In this document: positions 46,342 to 55,266 of the stretch, piece after piece
How positions within the stretch are numbered: the stretch's first letter is position 1
Layout of the letters: each line of letters begins with the position of its first letter
Assembly (NCBI RefSeq): GCF_000183425.1
Contig: NC_014759.1
Location: forward strand, 682,001 to 746,000
Direction of reading: 5' to 3'
Length of the DNA stretch: 64,000 nt
Source of the DNA: Marivirga tractuosa DSM 4126
Lineage (GTDB): Bacteria; Bacteroidota; Bacteroidia; Cytophagales; Cyclobacteriaceae
Notes under the pieces: model-generated
What the model saw: the letters and a program-made list of their open reading frames with translations, nothing else
Databases searched by the model: none
What the model was told of the DNA's origin: nothing
Program-made: the position numbers and the translations under genes

Positions 46342-46855
46342 TGACCTTAAAAATCCAAAGTGCCCACATACCTAATACGCCTATGTAAATGAATGCCGTA
46401 AATAAATATTTATGACTAAAATAGAGGAAATCAGGCATTGAAATGGTGACATGAAACAACAAAAGAATCCTTAAAATATTGAAAAAATGAATTACTAATA
46501 AACCTAAGGGAATAAACCATAACATTCTTGTTCCAATTTTGCCATAGGCAATCAAGAAGGATACAAAAATCACCATTACATTTAAGCCATTGCAGCCTTC
46601 GTAAACAGATAGAATAGCCTGGCTTTCTTTAAAAATAAAAATACTTTTCAAATCATCTTTTGGGCCTGTAGCGATTTTATCTTCATACAGATCGATGACA
46701 CTGGCTGTTTGTTCTGTTACCCATTTCGTCATGATATCTGCTTCCCCTTTTGAGGCATCCAAATAAAAACCATAGAGAATATTGAGCACTACATATAGAC
46801 CGATAAACTTGGCTAGAAAAAAAATAGAGGGCTTAAAATCCTGATATAAACTCAT
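46331..46855 (-). CDS. xrtF: exosortase family protein XrtF
   Basis: 174 aa, multi-spanning. The transpeptidase triad of exosortases is visible: cysteine 88 in YEGCNGLNV, arginine 129 in FFNILRILLLF and histidine 148 in FSHKYLF. Exosortases cleave a C-terminal sorting signal and attach the protein to a surface polymer. No target protein with an obvious sorting tail is recognised in this window. The gene overlaps both neighbours: an acetyltransferase gene before it (4 bases) and the associated membrane protein after it. Confidence 0.9.
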   Translation of the reverse strand: MSLYQDFKPSIFFLAKFIGLYVVLNILYGFYLDASKGEADIMTKWVTEQTASVIDLYEDKIATGPKDDLKSIFIFKESQAILSVYEGCNGLNVMVIFVSFLIAYGKIGTRMLWFIPLGLLVIHFFNILRILLLFHVTISMPDFLYFSHKYLFTAFIYIGVLGMWALWIFKVNEK

Positions 46856-47481
46856 TTTTCAATAGTTTTAGCAGGAACACCAACAGCTGTTTTTTCTGCA
46901 TCTAAATTTTTGGTTAGAACTCCTCCAGCTCCTAAAATAGTGTTTCGCTCCATTACAACTCCATTTAAAACCGTTGCTCCGCTCCCTACAAAAGCACCTT
47001 CATTTAGTTTCACATCTCCTGCTAAATTGGCTCCCGGCATCACAGAACTAAAATCCCCTAAACGACAATCATGTCCAATCGTAGCATTCAGATTAACTAC
47101 AACAAACTCTCCAACCTCTATATTTGTGGTTAAATTTGCTCCTGCACAAATAATACTACCTTTTCCGATAGAAATGATGTCATTAAAAACAGCATAAGGA
47201 GAAATTACTTTTGAAAATTCAACTCTCGGATTCCTTATTCTATCGACTACTTTCTTTCTGGTTTTCCCATTTCCTATTGCTAATGCAACAGAAATTGGGG
47301 TTTTCCAATGGTTAAGCGCTGCAGTATTGCCTAAATATAATTTTCCTAATTCAGAGGACTTATCTTCATCATCAAAAAAACCTAAAAAATGATACGGGTA
47401 ACCTTTCTTAATAAGCTGTTGCACTATCAAATTCACTTCTCTGCCAAAACCTCCTGCTCCGTATATTGCAATTTCCGTCAT
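46852..47481 (-). CDS. NeuD-type sugar O-/N-acyltransferase
   Basis: 209 aa. The N-terminal Rossmann-like part starts with IYGAGGFGREVNLIVQQL. A left-handed beta helix of hexapeptide repeats fills residues 95-205, with the likely catalytic histidine in NATIGHDCRLG. This is the NeuD/PglB/VioB type of acetyltransferase acting on amino sugars or sialic-like sugars. It starts just after the stop of a related gene and overlaps xrtF, so surface sugar modification may be linked to the sorting system. Confidence 0.88.
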   Translation of the reverse strand: MTEIAIYGAGGFGREVNLIVQQLIKKGYPYHFLGFFDDEDKSSELGKLYLGNTAALNHWKTPISVALAIGNGKTRKKVVDRIRNPRVEFSKVISPYAVFNDIISIGKGSIICAGANLTTNIEVGEFVVVNLNATIGHDCRLGDFSSVMPGANLAGDVKLNEGAFVGSGATVLNGVVMERNTILGAGGVLTKNLDAEKTAVGVPAKTIEK

Positions 47482-48084
47482 TTAAACTGTTGTTTTAATA
47501 ATTTTGGCTGGATTTCCAACGGCTATAGAGTTGTCAGGCACATCTTCTACCACCACTGCTCCAGCTCCAATGGTACACCACTTCCCAATTTTAACTAAAG
47601 GAATAATGGTTGCCCCAGCTCCAATCAAAGTTCCTTCACCTACTTCTACTCCACCACATAAGGATGAATTGGGTGCAATATGGGCAAAATCGCCAATCTT
47701 GCAATCATGATCAACACTAGCTGCAGTATTGATAATTACGTGCTCTCCAATCTTAGTATCTGCGTTAATAACGGTACCTGCCATTACTACTGTTCCCTCC
47801 CCTATTTCAACATGGGAACCTACTATGGCACGGTCATGAATAGCTGTGCCAAATTCCGCCTCAGCTAATTGTTTCACTACCTTTTTGCGCGTATCATTTT
47901 TACCAATAGACACAATACATTCCTCTATTGGATCATTAAAATCTTTGGTCTTACCTACAACAGGAATTCCCCATAGTTCCTTTTTTGCTTCGTCCTCATC
48001 GTAGAATCCTTTAACCTGAATTCCCTTGGAGAGCAGGATGTCCACTATCACTTTTGCATGTCCACTTGCACCGAATAATAGCAT
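47482..48084 (-). CDS. NeuD-type sugar O-/N-acyltransferase, second copy
   Basis: 200 aa with the same two-domain plan: LLFGASGHAKVIVDIL at the N-terminus and hexapeptide repeats from about residue 85, with the histidine in AASVDHDCKIG. It is only moderately similar to the neighbour at 46852, so an old duplication or separate acquisition is likely. It is the first gene of the four-gene xrtF unit. PglD-like acetylation of a UDP-amino sugar is the closest known role. Confidence 0.88.
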   Translation of the reverse strand: MLLFGASGHAKVIVDILLSKGIQVKGFYDEDEAKKELWGIPVVGKTKDFNDPIEECIVSIGKNDTRKKVVKQLAEAEFGTAIHDRAIVGSHVEIGEGTVVMAGTVINADTKIGEHVIINTAASVDHDCKIGDFAHIAPNSSLCGGVEVGEGTLIGAGATIIPLVKIGKWCTIGAGAVVVEDVPDNSIAVGNPAKIIKTTV

Positions 48085-48542
48085 TTTTGAAGTTGTAAGT
48101 TTTAGGTTTTAAGTAGTAAGATTATAAACAAAGCATAAAATTACTAATTTTAGTAATAGAATCTATTGCAATGCTATTACAAAATGAGTGAAATGATAAA
48201 ATTCTTAACTCATAACTAATCCAGCTTTGAAAATTTCAACTGAAAATCAATCTTTTTCTTTAAATAAAAAAGTTCAAAAACATACATTTTGACATAATGC
48301 ATTGCGAACAATTTTGAAACTTTAATATGAATAAAATATTCATAAATAAAAGATAAAAACCGATGAGTACTGTGATCTATTAGATAGAATTTATCTTAAA
48401 TATATACTAAGCTATTCTTTTTAAGATTGAATCGCAATATTTAGTATTTTAGTACATCACAATTTTTTTTTCATCATAAAGATTTATAAACAATGCCAGA
48501 TCCTAAATGGTCTATCTGTCTATAAACAAAATTTTTTAAGAA
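48085..48542. other. AT-rich divergent intergenic region
   Basis: It separates the acetyltransferase unit (minus strand) from the thioredoxin-like gene (plus strand) and must hold both promoters. I see no clear gene, RNA or strong palindrome. A few T-runs and ATTACTAATTTTAGTAAT near 48139 (imperfect palindrome) are noted. Confidence 0.45.
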
Positions 48543-48872
48543 ATGATTGAAACAGTTACTGACATTAATTTAGAAGAAACGTTGATGAAAAACGAGAAAG
48601 TGGTAGTGAAATTTTTTGCAGATTGGTGTGGTGTTTGCAAAGCATTTGCTCCACAGTTCAAGAAAATGGCTGAAGAAGCTGACGAGAATATAAAATTTCT
48701 CGAAATTAATGCCCCTGATAATCCAAAAGCCAGATTGTCGGCAGGAGTCTACAGTTTGCCATTTTTTGCCAGTTATGAAAATGGAGAGCTTAAAGAGAAA
48801 ATATCTTCATCAGATCGAAAGGCAGTGCAACAATTGATTGATGGGTTTAAAAACAAGGAAGCAGCAAATTAA
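48543..48872 (+). CDS. thioredoxin-family protein
   Basis: 109 aa, cytoplasmic. The redox motif is WCGVC (cysteines 29 and 32) after VVVKFFADW, and the cis-proline is in YSLPFFASY. The length is that of a classical thioredoxin, but the motif is CGVC rather than CGPC, which usually changes redox potential. It may serve as a thiol reductase for a specific partner. Confidence 0.9.
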   Translation: MIETVTDINLEETLMKNEKVVVKFFADWCGVCKAFAPQFKKMAEEADENIKFLEINAPDNPKARLSAGVYSLPFFASYENGELKEKISSSDRKAVQQLIDGFKNKEAAN

Positions 48873-48903
48873 GATCTCTATCTATTTTTACTAAATTTTA
48901 CAT

Positions 48904-48942
48904 AAAAGTCCGATTGAATTAATTTCTTTCGGATTTTTTTAG
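48904..48942 (+). terminator. terminator after the thioredoxin gene
   Basis: AAAAGTCCGA (48904-48913) pairs with TCGGATTTTT (from 48929), allowing one G-U pair, and a T-run follows. Confidence 0.65.
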
Positions 48943-48962
48943 GATGGCTTGGGCAGTTATAT

Positions 48963-49268
48963 CGCCCTTTCAGGGCTGGGTTTAGTTTATTTATCTATGA
49001 AGTAGGGCTTTACCCTACTTTAAGATATGACGTCCTTTCAGGAGTTTAGTATATCCATTAATACAAGAATTTTCCAACTATAAATCAAGGAGTTTGGTGA
49101 AGTTTTCACAAATGTTCTCCTAGTAGTTTTTAAATGATATATTTTAAAAGCAAAAATCAACCACACTTTTTTAACTGCAATTATTTTAGTCCTGAAAGGA
49201 CGTCATATCACAACACAGGGTGAAGTCCTGTGTTATAGATATATAGCTCCAAAGCCCTGAAAGAGCGG
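48963..49268. repeat. long imperfect inverted repeat (about 85-bp arms)
   Basis: The left arm (48963-49050) contains GCCCTTTCAGGGCT, TAGGGCTTTACCCTA and GATATGACGTCCTTTCAGGA. The right arm (49186-49268) carries the same elements in reverse order and complement: TCCTGAAAGGACGTCATATC, CAGGGTGAAGTCCTG and AGCCCTGAAAGAGC. The arms enclose about 135 bases of AT-rich sequence. Such composites of small palindromes resemble REP-type repeats. No transposase gene lies between the arms. Confidence 0.75.
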
Positions 49269-49271
49269 AAT

Positions 49272-49305
49272 AAAAAAAGCCCGCATTTTATAAATGCAGG
49301 CTTTT
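49272..49305 (-). terminator. terminator of the second M1 peptidase gene
   Basis: AAAGCCCGCATTT and AAATGCAGGCTTT form a hairpin with one G-U pair; on the minus strand it ends in a T-run. It lies about 25 bases after the stop codon at 49330. Confidence 0.8.
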
Positions 49306-49329
49306 CCTAAATACAGGCTTTTAAACCTA

Positions 49330-51192
49330 TTATTCTTCAAATGTTGGTTTCAAATGCTTTTCAGCATTAAAAGAGTTATTCTCTCTGTCTACATCCGCCA
49401 TGCCTTCTGCTTCATCTATAACCATGCTTTTAATACTCGAAGCCGGTTTATTTAATTCAAAAGTATAAGTAGGTAATACCCATGGCCAATCAGCCAAAAC
49501 TTTTACATTTTGATTTGCATCAAATGACTTTTCACCTCTCATTATTCTTAATGGAATATAAACCATTTCAGAGCTACCGTCATTATAAGTAATAGAGACC
49601 TCTAAAGGCATTGGCATTTTACCTACTTTCTCTAAAGTCACAAATGATTTTCCATCTTTCTCCAAAACAGCTTTAATCCCATAATCAATCCTCTTAGTAG
49701 AATAAACAAAATATTCTTTATACCAGTCCAATTCTAAACCTGAAGCCTTCTCCATAATTCTAATGAAGTCGTTATCATTAGGGTGCTTGAATTTCCACTC
49801 GTCAAAATAAGTTCTCATTGCAGGGTAGAATACGTCTTCGCCCATTATGTAGCGCAACTGCCCTAAGAAAGTAGCCCCTTTTGAATAAGCCGCTCTTCCA
49901 TAAGCAAAATTAGTCACATAATGATCTGCATGCGTACTCATCGGTTCTTCATATCCACTTTCTGCGAGTGCCAAGTACCCTCTGTAATTCCCTGATTGAG
50001 GATTTTTCTCACCCTGCTCCATAATCACATTCATGGTTTCAGCAGAACCGAAAGAGGTGAAACCTTCATCCATCCATTCATATAAAGCTTCATTAGTAGC
50101 CAAAACTCCTTGATACCAGCTGTGGAACATTTCGTGAACTGTTACACCTACTAAGCTTCCTAAGCTTCTTTCCCCTGTAATTAAAGTAGCCATAGGATAT
50201 TCCATTCCACCATCGCCACCTTGAATTACAGAGTATTGATCGTAAGGATATTTACCAAAAGTCTTATTGGCATATTCAAAGGCCTTAATAGTATACTCAG
50301 GTAACTTTTCCCAATTTTCCTTCGTTTTATCGTTCATTTGGTATAAGAAATGCAATTCCGGTCCATTAGGAACTTGCGCTTTCACATGGGTAAAATCAGG
50401 ATCAGCTGCCCACATAAAATCAATTACTTTAGGAGCTTTAAAATGCCAAGTATGTTTGCCATTTTTCCCCTTACCTGGCTTCACACCTTTATCCTGATAA
50501 CCATGTCCTACTTCATTTGGATTCTGAAGATAACCAGTACCGCCTAATACAAAATCCTTGTCAATCGTAATTTTCACATCAAAATCGCCCCATATTCCGT
50601 GAAATTCTCTTCCGATGTATGGATTTGAATGCCATCCTTGATAATCATATTCAGCCATTTTAGGATACCATTGCGCCATTGAGTAGCTTACCCCTTCAGC
50701 ATTATCACGACCTGTTCTTCTGATCTGAACCGGAACTTGTGCTTCAAATTCCATTTCAAAAGTAGCGGTTTCACCTGGATTGATAGGCTTATTTAAGTCA
50801 ACTTCCAAAATAGTACCCACTACTTCAAAGCTTACTTTTTTCCCATCTTGTTTCAGGCTTTTGATTTTTTGATAGCCAATCTCATCTTCAGATAATTTAC
50901 TGATTCTATCCCCTACTCTTCTGTCTGGATCTTTAATTGTTCTGGAACGAACATCCATCATGCTGTTGGGCTGAAAAGCATTAAAATACAAATGATAAAA
51001 CACCTTACTCAACTGATCTGGTGAATTATTGGTATAAACTGCTTTTTGTTTCCCTTCAAATTGATGCGTTTCCACATCCATATCAATTTCCATTTCATAG
51101 TTAATAGCTTGCTGCCAACGGTCTGTCTGCCCAAAAGCAAAAACAGAACTCATCAACATAGCCATTACAAATCCTAAAACTTTTATTTTCAT
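49330..51192 (-). CDS. secreted M1-family metallopeptidase, second copy
   Basis: 620 aa with a signal peptide (cleavage near residue 22, AFGQ-TD). The anchor motif is GGDGGMEYPMATL, the zinc motif HEMFHSWYQ near residue 353, and the third ligand is in WMDEGFTSFGSAE. It shares architecture, including the variant GGMEYP, with the 652-aa protein at 40.35 kb, so the two are probably paralogues. It probably digests exported or environmental peptides. The gene is alone on its transcript. Confidence 0.92.
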   Translation of the reverse strand: MKIKVLGFVMAMLMSSVFAFGQTDRWQQAINYEMEIDMDVETHQFEGKQKAVYTNNSPDQLSKVFYHLYFNAFQPNSMMDVRSRTIKDPDRRVGDRISKLSEDEIGYQKIKSLKQDGKKVSFEVVGTILEVDLNKPINPGETATFEMEFEAQVPVQIRRTGRDNAEGVSYSMAQWYPKMAEYDYQGWHSNPYIGREFHGIWGDFDVKITIDKDFVLGGTGYLQNPNEVGHGYQDKGVKPGKGKNGKHTWHFKAPKVIDFMWAADPDFTHVKAQVPNGPELHFLYQMNDKTKENWEKLPEYTIKAFEYANKTFGKYPYDQYSVIQGGDGGMEYPMATLITGERSLGSLVGVTVHEMFHSWYQGVLATNEALYEWMDEGFTSFGSAETMNVIMEQGEKNPQSGNYRGYLALAESGYEEPMSTHADHYVTNFAYGRAAYSKGATFLGQLRYIMGEDVFYPAMRTYFDEWKFKHPNDNDFIRIMEKASGLELDWYKEYFVYSTKRIDYGIKAVLEKDGKSFVTLEKVGKMPMPLEVSITYNDGSSEMVYIPLRIMRGEKSFDANQNVKVLADWPWVLPTYTFELNKPASSIKSMVIDEAEGMADVDRENNSFNAEKHLKPTFEE

Positions 51193-51558
51193 AATGATTA
51201 TATTTTGGTTTTACTTCAACTTCAAAAATGGTCATTTCTAATTAATATGCCAATCTATTTTATATAAGCTTTATAATTTCACTGATGAAAAGAGTTTAAA
51301 GCGGTTATTTCGAAGGCGAATTTTCGTTTTAAGAAATAAAGAAATAAAATTGAATAGTATGTAAATGGTATTCCAGAAAAGAATTAGTAGATGGTCGGTG
51401 TGCCACCGACCATGGATTCTAAGATTTTAGTGTTTTGCTCCCGAAGAGCTAGTAGCCATCACCATCCAGAGGATGGCGATAGAGGAATACTCCCTTCCTT
51501 GCGTCCCGCTAGTGAAAATTCCCACCGCCTCTGCGGATTTATTAAAATTACCTTATTT
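51193..51558. other. upstream region of the M1 gene with hairpins and a repeat copy
   Basis: ATGGTCGGTGTGCCACCGACCAT at about 51390-51412 can form a 9-bp hairpin. The stretch 51445-51540 holds a rearranged copy of the dispersed two-module repeat (CCATCCAGAGGATGGCGATAG and CCGCCTCTGCGG). No gene is called. Confidence 0.5.
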
Positions 51559-51825
51559 AGGGCTTGCTTAAAAACAGAATTACGTAATAAAAATGAACAT
51601 CTAAGGTATTTTATCAATGATTATTGAGTAATAGTTTTTAAGCAAGTGCAAGCTTTTTTAAGTTAAAACTACATATTGTTTGCACTAGTAAATCAATATT
51701 TGATTTACTAGTGCTCTAGCCTCAAGCACCTCATCTACTTCTCGGGCTAAAGCTCGAAGTATTACAATACTCCGTCACTTAGCCCGATTGTATATGAGGC
51801 ACTTGAGACTTTTTAAGCAAGCCCT
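51559..51825. mobile_element. 267-bp miniature transposable element (MITE)
   Basis: Perfect 16-bp terminal inverted repeats AGGGCTTGCTTAAAAA (51559-51574) and TTTTTAAGCAAGCCCT (51810-51825) are flanked by ATTT on both sides (51555-51558 and 51826-51829), as in a 4-bp target duplication. Inside there is no coding frame. Instead there is a 15-bp palindrome (51682-51714), a broken stem CTCAAGCACCTCAT / ATGAGGCACTTGAG and CGGGCTAA / TTAGCCCG. An internal TTTTTAAGCAAG copy lies near 51635. The parent transposon is not in this window. Confidence 0.75.
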
Positions 51826-52057
51826 ATTTAAATTTGGGGGCAAATAACCAATTTTGATCACGAATAATTTTATTCGTTTTTAATGTTAAATGAACAAAAT
51901 TTTTAATGACGTGCTGAAATTTTATTCTAGCTTGGCAATCTGAAATGCTTCTATAGAGACTTTTGGATAAATGAATATTTTATTTTTACCTGATAAAATT
52001 GTAATGCCTGTTATTTCTTTCTAATTTTCTACCTTTGTGAAAGAATAAGCTAAGACT

Positions 52058-52699
52058 ATGTTAGATTATAACACCCAAAGACCCGAAATGAAATTAAAAG
52101 AATATGGACGCAATGTCCAAATGTTGGTCAAACATTTGCGCACTGTAGAAGATAAAGAAACGCGTAATAAAATGGCTTACACTGTAGTGGATTTAATTAA
52201 GCAGTTAAGCAGCGGGCCTAAAGACCATAATAATGACAATATGCAGAAGTATTGGGATGACTTATATATCATGTCCGATTTCAATTTGGATGTTGACAGC
52301 CCATACCCAATGCCCGAAAAGGAAATATTAGGTAAAAAACCTCAGCCAGTGAAATATGCTTCTGATGAAGTGAAATTCAAGCACTATGGTAGAAATATTG
52401 AATTATTGGTAGAGAAAGCAATCAGCATTGAGGACGAAGAAGAAAAACAAGCTGCCGTTTATTATATCGGCCGATTGATGAAAACTTTCTACACCACCTG
52501 GAATAGAGACAATGTAACCGAAGAAGCTATTGCAGATAATATTGTACAATTATCAAACGGAAAATTATCGGTTGATATTGACCATGTGAAAGCTACAAAT
52601 GGTTTTGATGCCATCTTCAAAGATAACAGACCAAGAAATAATAATAATAAAGGCAAAAGAACTAATAAAGGAAGCCACCAAAAAAGAAGAAAAAACTAA
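52058..52699 (+). CDS. DUF4290 family protein
   Basis: 213 aa, soluble. It matches the DUF4290 family, restricted to Bacteroidota and commonly placed directly before murA. Two similar halves are visible (KLKEYGRNVQMLVKHL and KFKHYGRNIELLVEKA). The C-terminus is basic and Asn-rich (RPRNNNNKGKRTNKGSHQKR), perhaps binding nucleic acid or an acidic surface. The function is unknown. It ends 3 bases before murA, and a TACCTTTG box at 52030-52037 is a likely promoter for both. Confidence 0.85.
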   Translation: MLDYNTQRPEMKLKEYGRNVQMLVKHLRTVEDKETRNKMAYTVVDLIKQLSSGPKDHNNDNMQKYWDDLYIMSDFNLDVDSPYPMPEKEILGKKPQPVKYASDEVKFKHYGRNIELLVEKAISIEDEEEKQAAVYYIGRLMKTFYTTWNRDNVTEEAIADNIVQLSNGKLSVDIDHVKATNGFDAIFKDNRPRNNNNKGKRTNKGSHQKRRKN

Positions 52700-52702
52700 T
52701 CA

Positions 52703-54013
52703 ATGGCATCATTTAAAATAACCGGAGGACAAAAACTCTCTGGTGAAATTCATCCTCAAGGTGCAAAAAATGAGGCTTTACAAATTCTTTGCGCTGTATT
52801 ATTAACTCCCGAGAAAGTGACCATTCACAAAGTCCCCAATATTGTGGATGTCAACAAATTGATTGATCTTTTAAGAGATTTGGGGGTTGAAGTAAACCAA
52901 ATCGGAGAAGAAAGCTATGAATTTACTGCTAAAACTGTAAATCTTGATTTCTTCGGAACTGCTGAATATACTAAAAAGGCGGCTTCATTAAGAGGCTCCA
53001 TAATGCTACTAGGTCCCCTTTTGGCAAGATTTGGAAAAGCCATGATCCCTAAACCCGGGGGAGATAAAATTGGCAGAAGAAGACTAGACACCCATTTCAT
53101 AGGATTTCAAAAATTAGGAGCTAAGTTCCTATTCGAATCTGAAAAGAACTTTTATCATATTGATGCTTCCAGTCTGAAAGGCGCCTACATTCATTTGGAT
53201 GAAGCTTCCGTTACCGGAACAGCCAATATTGTGATGGCCGCTTCTATGGCCGAAGGAAAAACTACCATTTATAATGCAGCTTGCGAGCCTTACTTGCAAC
53301 AATTATGCAAGATGCTGGTGAGAATGGGGGCAAAAATTGACGGTATAGGTTCTAACCTATTGCATATTGAAGGAGTTAAAGAATTAAAAGGCACAGAACA
53401 CACTATGTTGCCTGATATGATTGAAATCGGAAGTTTTATTGGCCTAGCAGCCATGACACAGTCTGAAATCACTATCAAAAATGCGGGTGTTGAGCACTTG
53501 GGTATTATTCCAGAAACTTTCCAGAGATTAGGTATTAAGATGGAATTTAGAGGGGATGATATCTTTATTCCTTCCCAGCAGCATTACGAAATAGAAACAT
53601 TTATTGATGGGTCGATCATGACTATAGCTGATGCCATTTGGCCGGGCTTCACTCCCGATTTATTAAGCATAGTATTGGTTGTGGCCACGCAAGCCAAAGG
53701 AACTGTCTTAGTGCATCAGAAAATGTTTGAAAGCAGGTTGTTCTTTGTGGATAAGCTAATAGACATGGGAGCTCAAATCATCTTATGCGATCCTCATAGA
53801 GCTACCGTGATCGGTCTTGACAGGCAAATTAATTTAAGAGGCATTTCCATGACTTCCCCTGACATTAGGGCTGGGGTTTCCTTATTGATTGCCGCTTTAT
53901 CAGCAGATGGCGAAAGTACCATTCATAATGTGGAACAAATTGATAGAGGCTATCAGAATATTGATACTAGATTAAAAGCATTAGGAGCTAAGATTGAAAG
54001 GGTGGAGAGTTAG
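52703..54013 (+). CDS. murA: UDP-N-acetylglucosamine 1-carboxyvinyltransferase
   Basis: 436 aa, full length. It transfers enolpyruvate from PEP to UDP-GlcNAc in the first committed step of peptidoglycan synthesis. The N-terminal substrate lysine and asparagine are present in HPQGAKNEALQIL. The active-site loop reads KPGGDKIGRRRLDTHF: aspartate 121 replaces the usual fosfomycin-reactive cysteine. Later motifs MPDMIEIGSFIG and the C-terminal DIRAGVSLLIAALSADG are conserved. It is co-transcribed with DUF4290. Confidence 0.96.
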   Translation: MASFKITGGQKLSGEIHPQGAKNEALQILCAVLLTPEKVTIHKVPNIVDVNKLIDLLRDLGVEVNQIGEESYEFTAKTVNLDFFGTAEYTKKAASLRGSIMLLGPLLARFGKAMIPKPGGDKIGRRRLDTHFIGFQKLGAKFLFESEKNFYHIDASSLKGAYIHLDEASVTGTANIVMAASMAEGKTTIYNAACEPYLQQLCKMLVRMGAKIDGIGSNLLHIEGVKELKGTEHTMLPDMIEIGSFIGLAAMTQSEITIKNAGVEHLGIIPETFQRLGIKMEFRGDDIFIPSQQHYEIETFIDGSIMTIADAIWPGFTPDLLSIVLVVATQAKGTVLVHQKMFESRLFFVDKLIDMGAQIILCDPHRATVIGLDRQINLRGISMTSPDIRAGVSLLIAALSADGESTIHNVEQIDRGYQNIDTRLKALGAKIERVES

Positions 54014-54343
54014 AAGAGGGAAGTTAGAAGTGGGAAGTAGGAAGTTTGAAGATGGACGTAGGAAGTTAAGGTCAGTACCGAAGGACAGACCGGCTATAGC
54101 TCAAATGCATTAACAAGTTAGGACTTTAAAAAAAATACCTATCGCCAGCATCTTGCTGTTGATGGTTACTTGGTGCCTCTGGCATAGAATAATTGCTTGA
54201 CCTAAAAGGAAAATTGGCTTTCCATAGCTGATATCCGCCTGAGGCGGTAGTAGTTTCCATCAGCCGGAGGCAGGCGGAAGATCAAGCTTACCAAAAAAGG
54301 TTCCTTAACCTTATAAAGTGAAAAGATTTGAGGACATTATATT
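54014..54343. repeat. filler repeats and dispersed two-module repeat, copy 3
   Basis: After murA come AGAAGTGGGAAGTAGGAAG-type words, then AAGGTCAGTACCGAAGGACA (54068 on), which recurs near 59992 and 60211. The two-module element follows: TATCGCCAGCATCTTGCTG (54140 on) and CCGCCTGAGGCGGTAGTAG with CAGCCGGAGGCAGGCGG (54235-54281). No gene is seen. Confidence 0.65.
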
Positions 54344-55105
54344 TCAATAAACCTCAAGATTAAAGCCATAGGTTTCATTTTCATTAAACCACCTTCTTAA
54401 GTCTTGAAGGGCTTTTTCGTAATCGTCCACCATTAACTCTCCAAATTCATCCGTGGGAATAGGGAAATCTTTAATAGCATGAGGTAATGCTTCCATAATT
54501 CGGTAGGCGCATGTGATTTTTTGATTGCTATTTGGGTTGGGCACACTGCAATTGGCTTCATTAGATTGAATTTGGGTTTCTAAAAATTCAAATATTTTTG
54601 GTTGCCGGGTATAGATTAAATCCGGAACTATGTCATAAGCGAAGGCATCATTTATTGGTGCTTTTTGCAAGCGGTTGCTGATGTAATTGATAGCAGTTTC
54701 ATCTTCCATTCGGGCTAAAGCTAATCTTATATGCCATCTTGTGACCGCGCTTTTCTTTAGTGTTAAAAGGCTTTCAAGTTTTGGGATTGCAGATTTGATT
54801 TGTAAAAAGCCTATGAGCTTTACAAAATCATTAAAATGAGGTGTTTCAGTATCTAGTTGGCTTAGAGTTCGAGTCTTTTGGTCTTCTGTGAAGATGGTAT
54901 TATTGAAATTGGTCATAGCTGAGATCGCATTTCCTGCTATTCCTCTATCCTTATCATTTAATGCATTTATTTGCTGATCAATTGCTTTTTGTTTTACTGC
55001 TTCATCATCCGAAACCTGAGCAAATCTACTGCTTAAACGATATGCCTTCGCACGAATCTGGGCTGTGCTATCGGATTGATATTTTTCCAGTTCTGAGAAT
55101 GGCAA
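54344..55105 (-). CDS. HEAT-like repeat protein, start unclear (possibly 5'-truncated)
   Basis: 253 aa from a TTG at 55105. Helical repeats of HEAT type are suggested by LRKSAVT-like and KLIGFLQIKSAIPKLESLL segments. The frame stays open another 63 bases to a stop at 55169, and the extra residues (SLFDQENDFDLPFSELEKYQ) look coding, but no ATG or GTG is available. Either translation begins at a weak TTG or the 5' end with its leader was lost. No function can be given beyond protein-protein contacts typical of HEAT proteins. Confidence 0.55.
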   Translation of the reverse strand: MPFSELEKYQSDSTAQIRAKAYRLSSRFAQVSDDEAVKQKAIDQQINALNDKDRGIAGNAISAMTNFNNTIFTEDQKTRTLSQLDTETPHFNDFVKLIGFLQIKSAIPKLESLLTLKKSAVTRWHIRLALARMEDETAINYISNRLQKAPINDAFAYDIVPDLIYTRQPKIFEFLETQIQSNEANCSVPNPNSNQKITCAYRIMEALPHAIKDFPIPTDEFGELMVDDYEKALQDLRRWFNENETYGFNLEVY

Positions 55106-55266
55106 ATCAAAATCATTCTCTTGATCAAATAAGCTTTTGGGGGCTGTTGCGTAGCTACCGTTTTTGGCTTACCAACGTATTAGATAAGTCTTAAAAAGCG
55201 ATACTTATAAAAATAATTAGATAAAATCTTTACAAATCAACTTACAGACTAAAGATCTGAAATATA

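Noticed and set aside
53063..53065. Missing MurA cysteine as a sign of a dead gene
   Set aside because: The rest of the protein is intact and the cysteine-to-aspartate form is known to be active in other bacteria.
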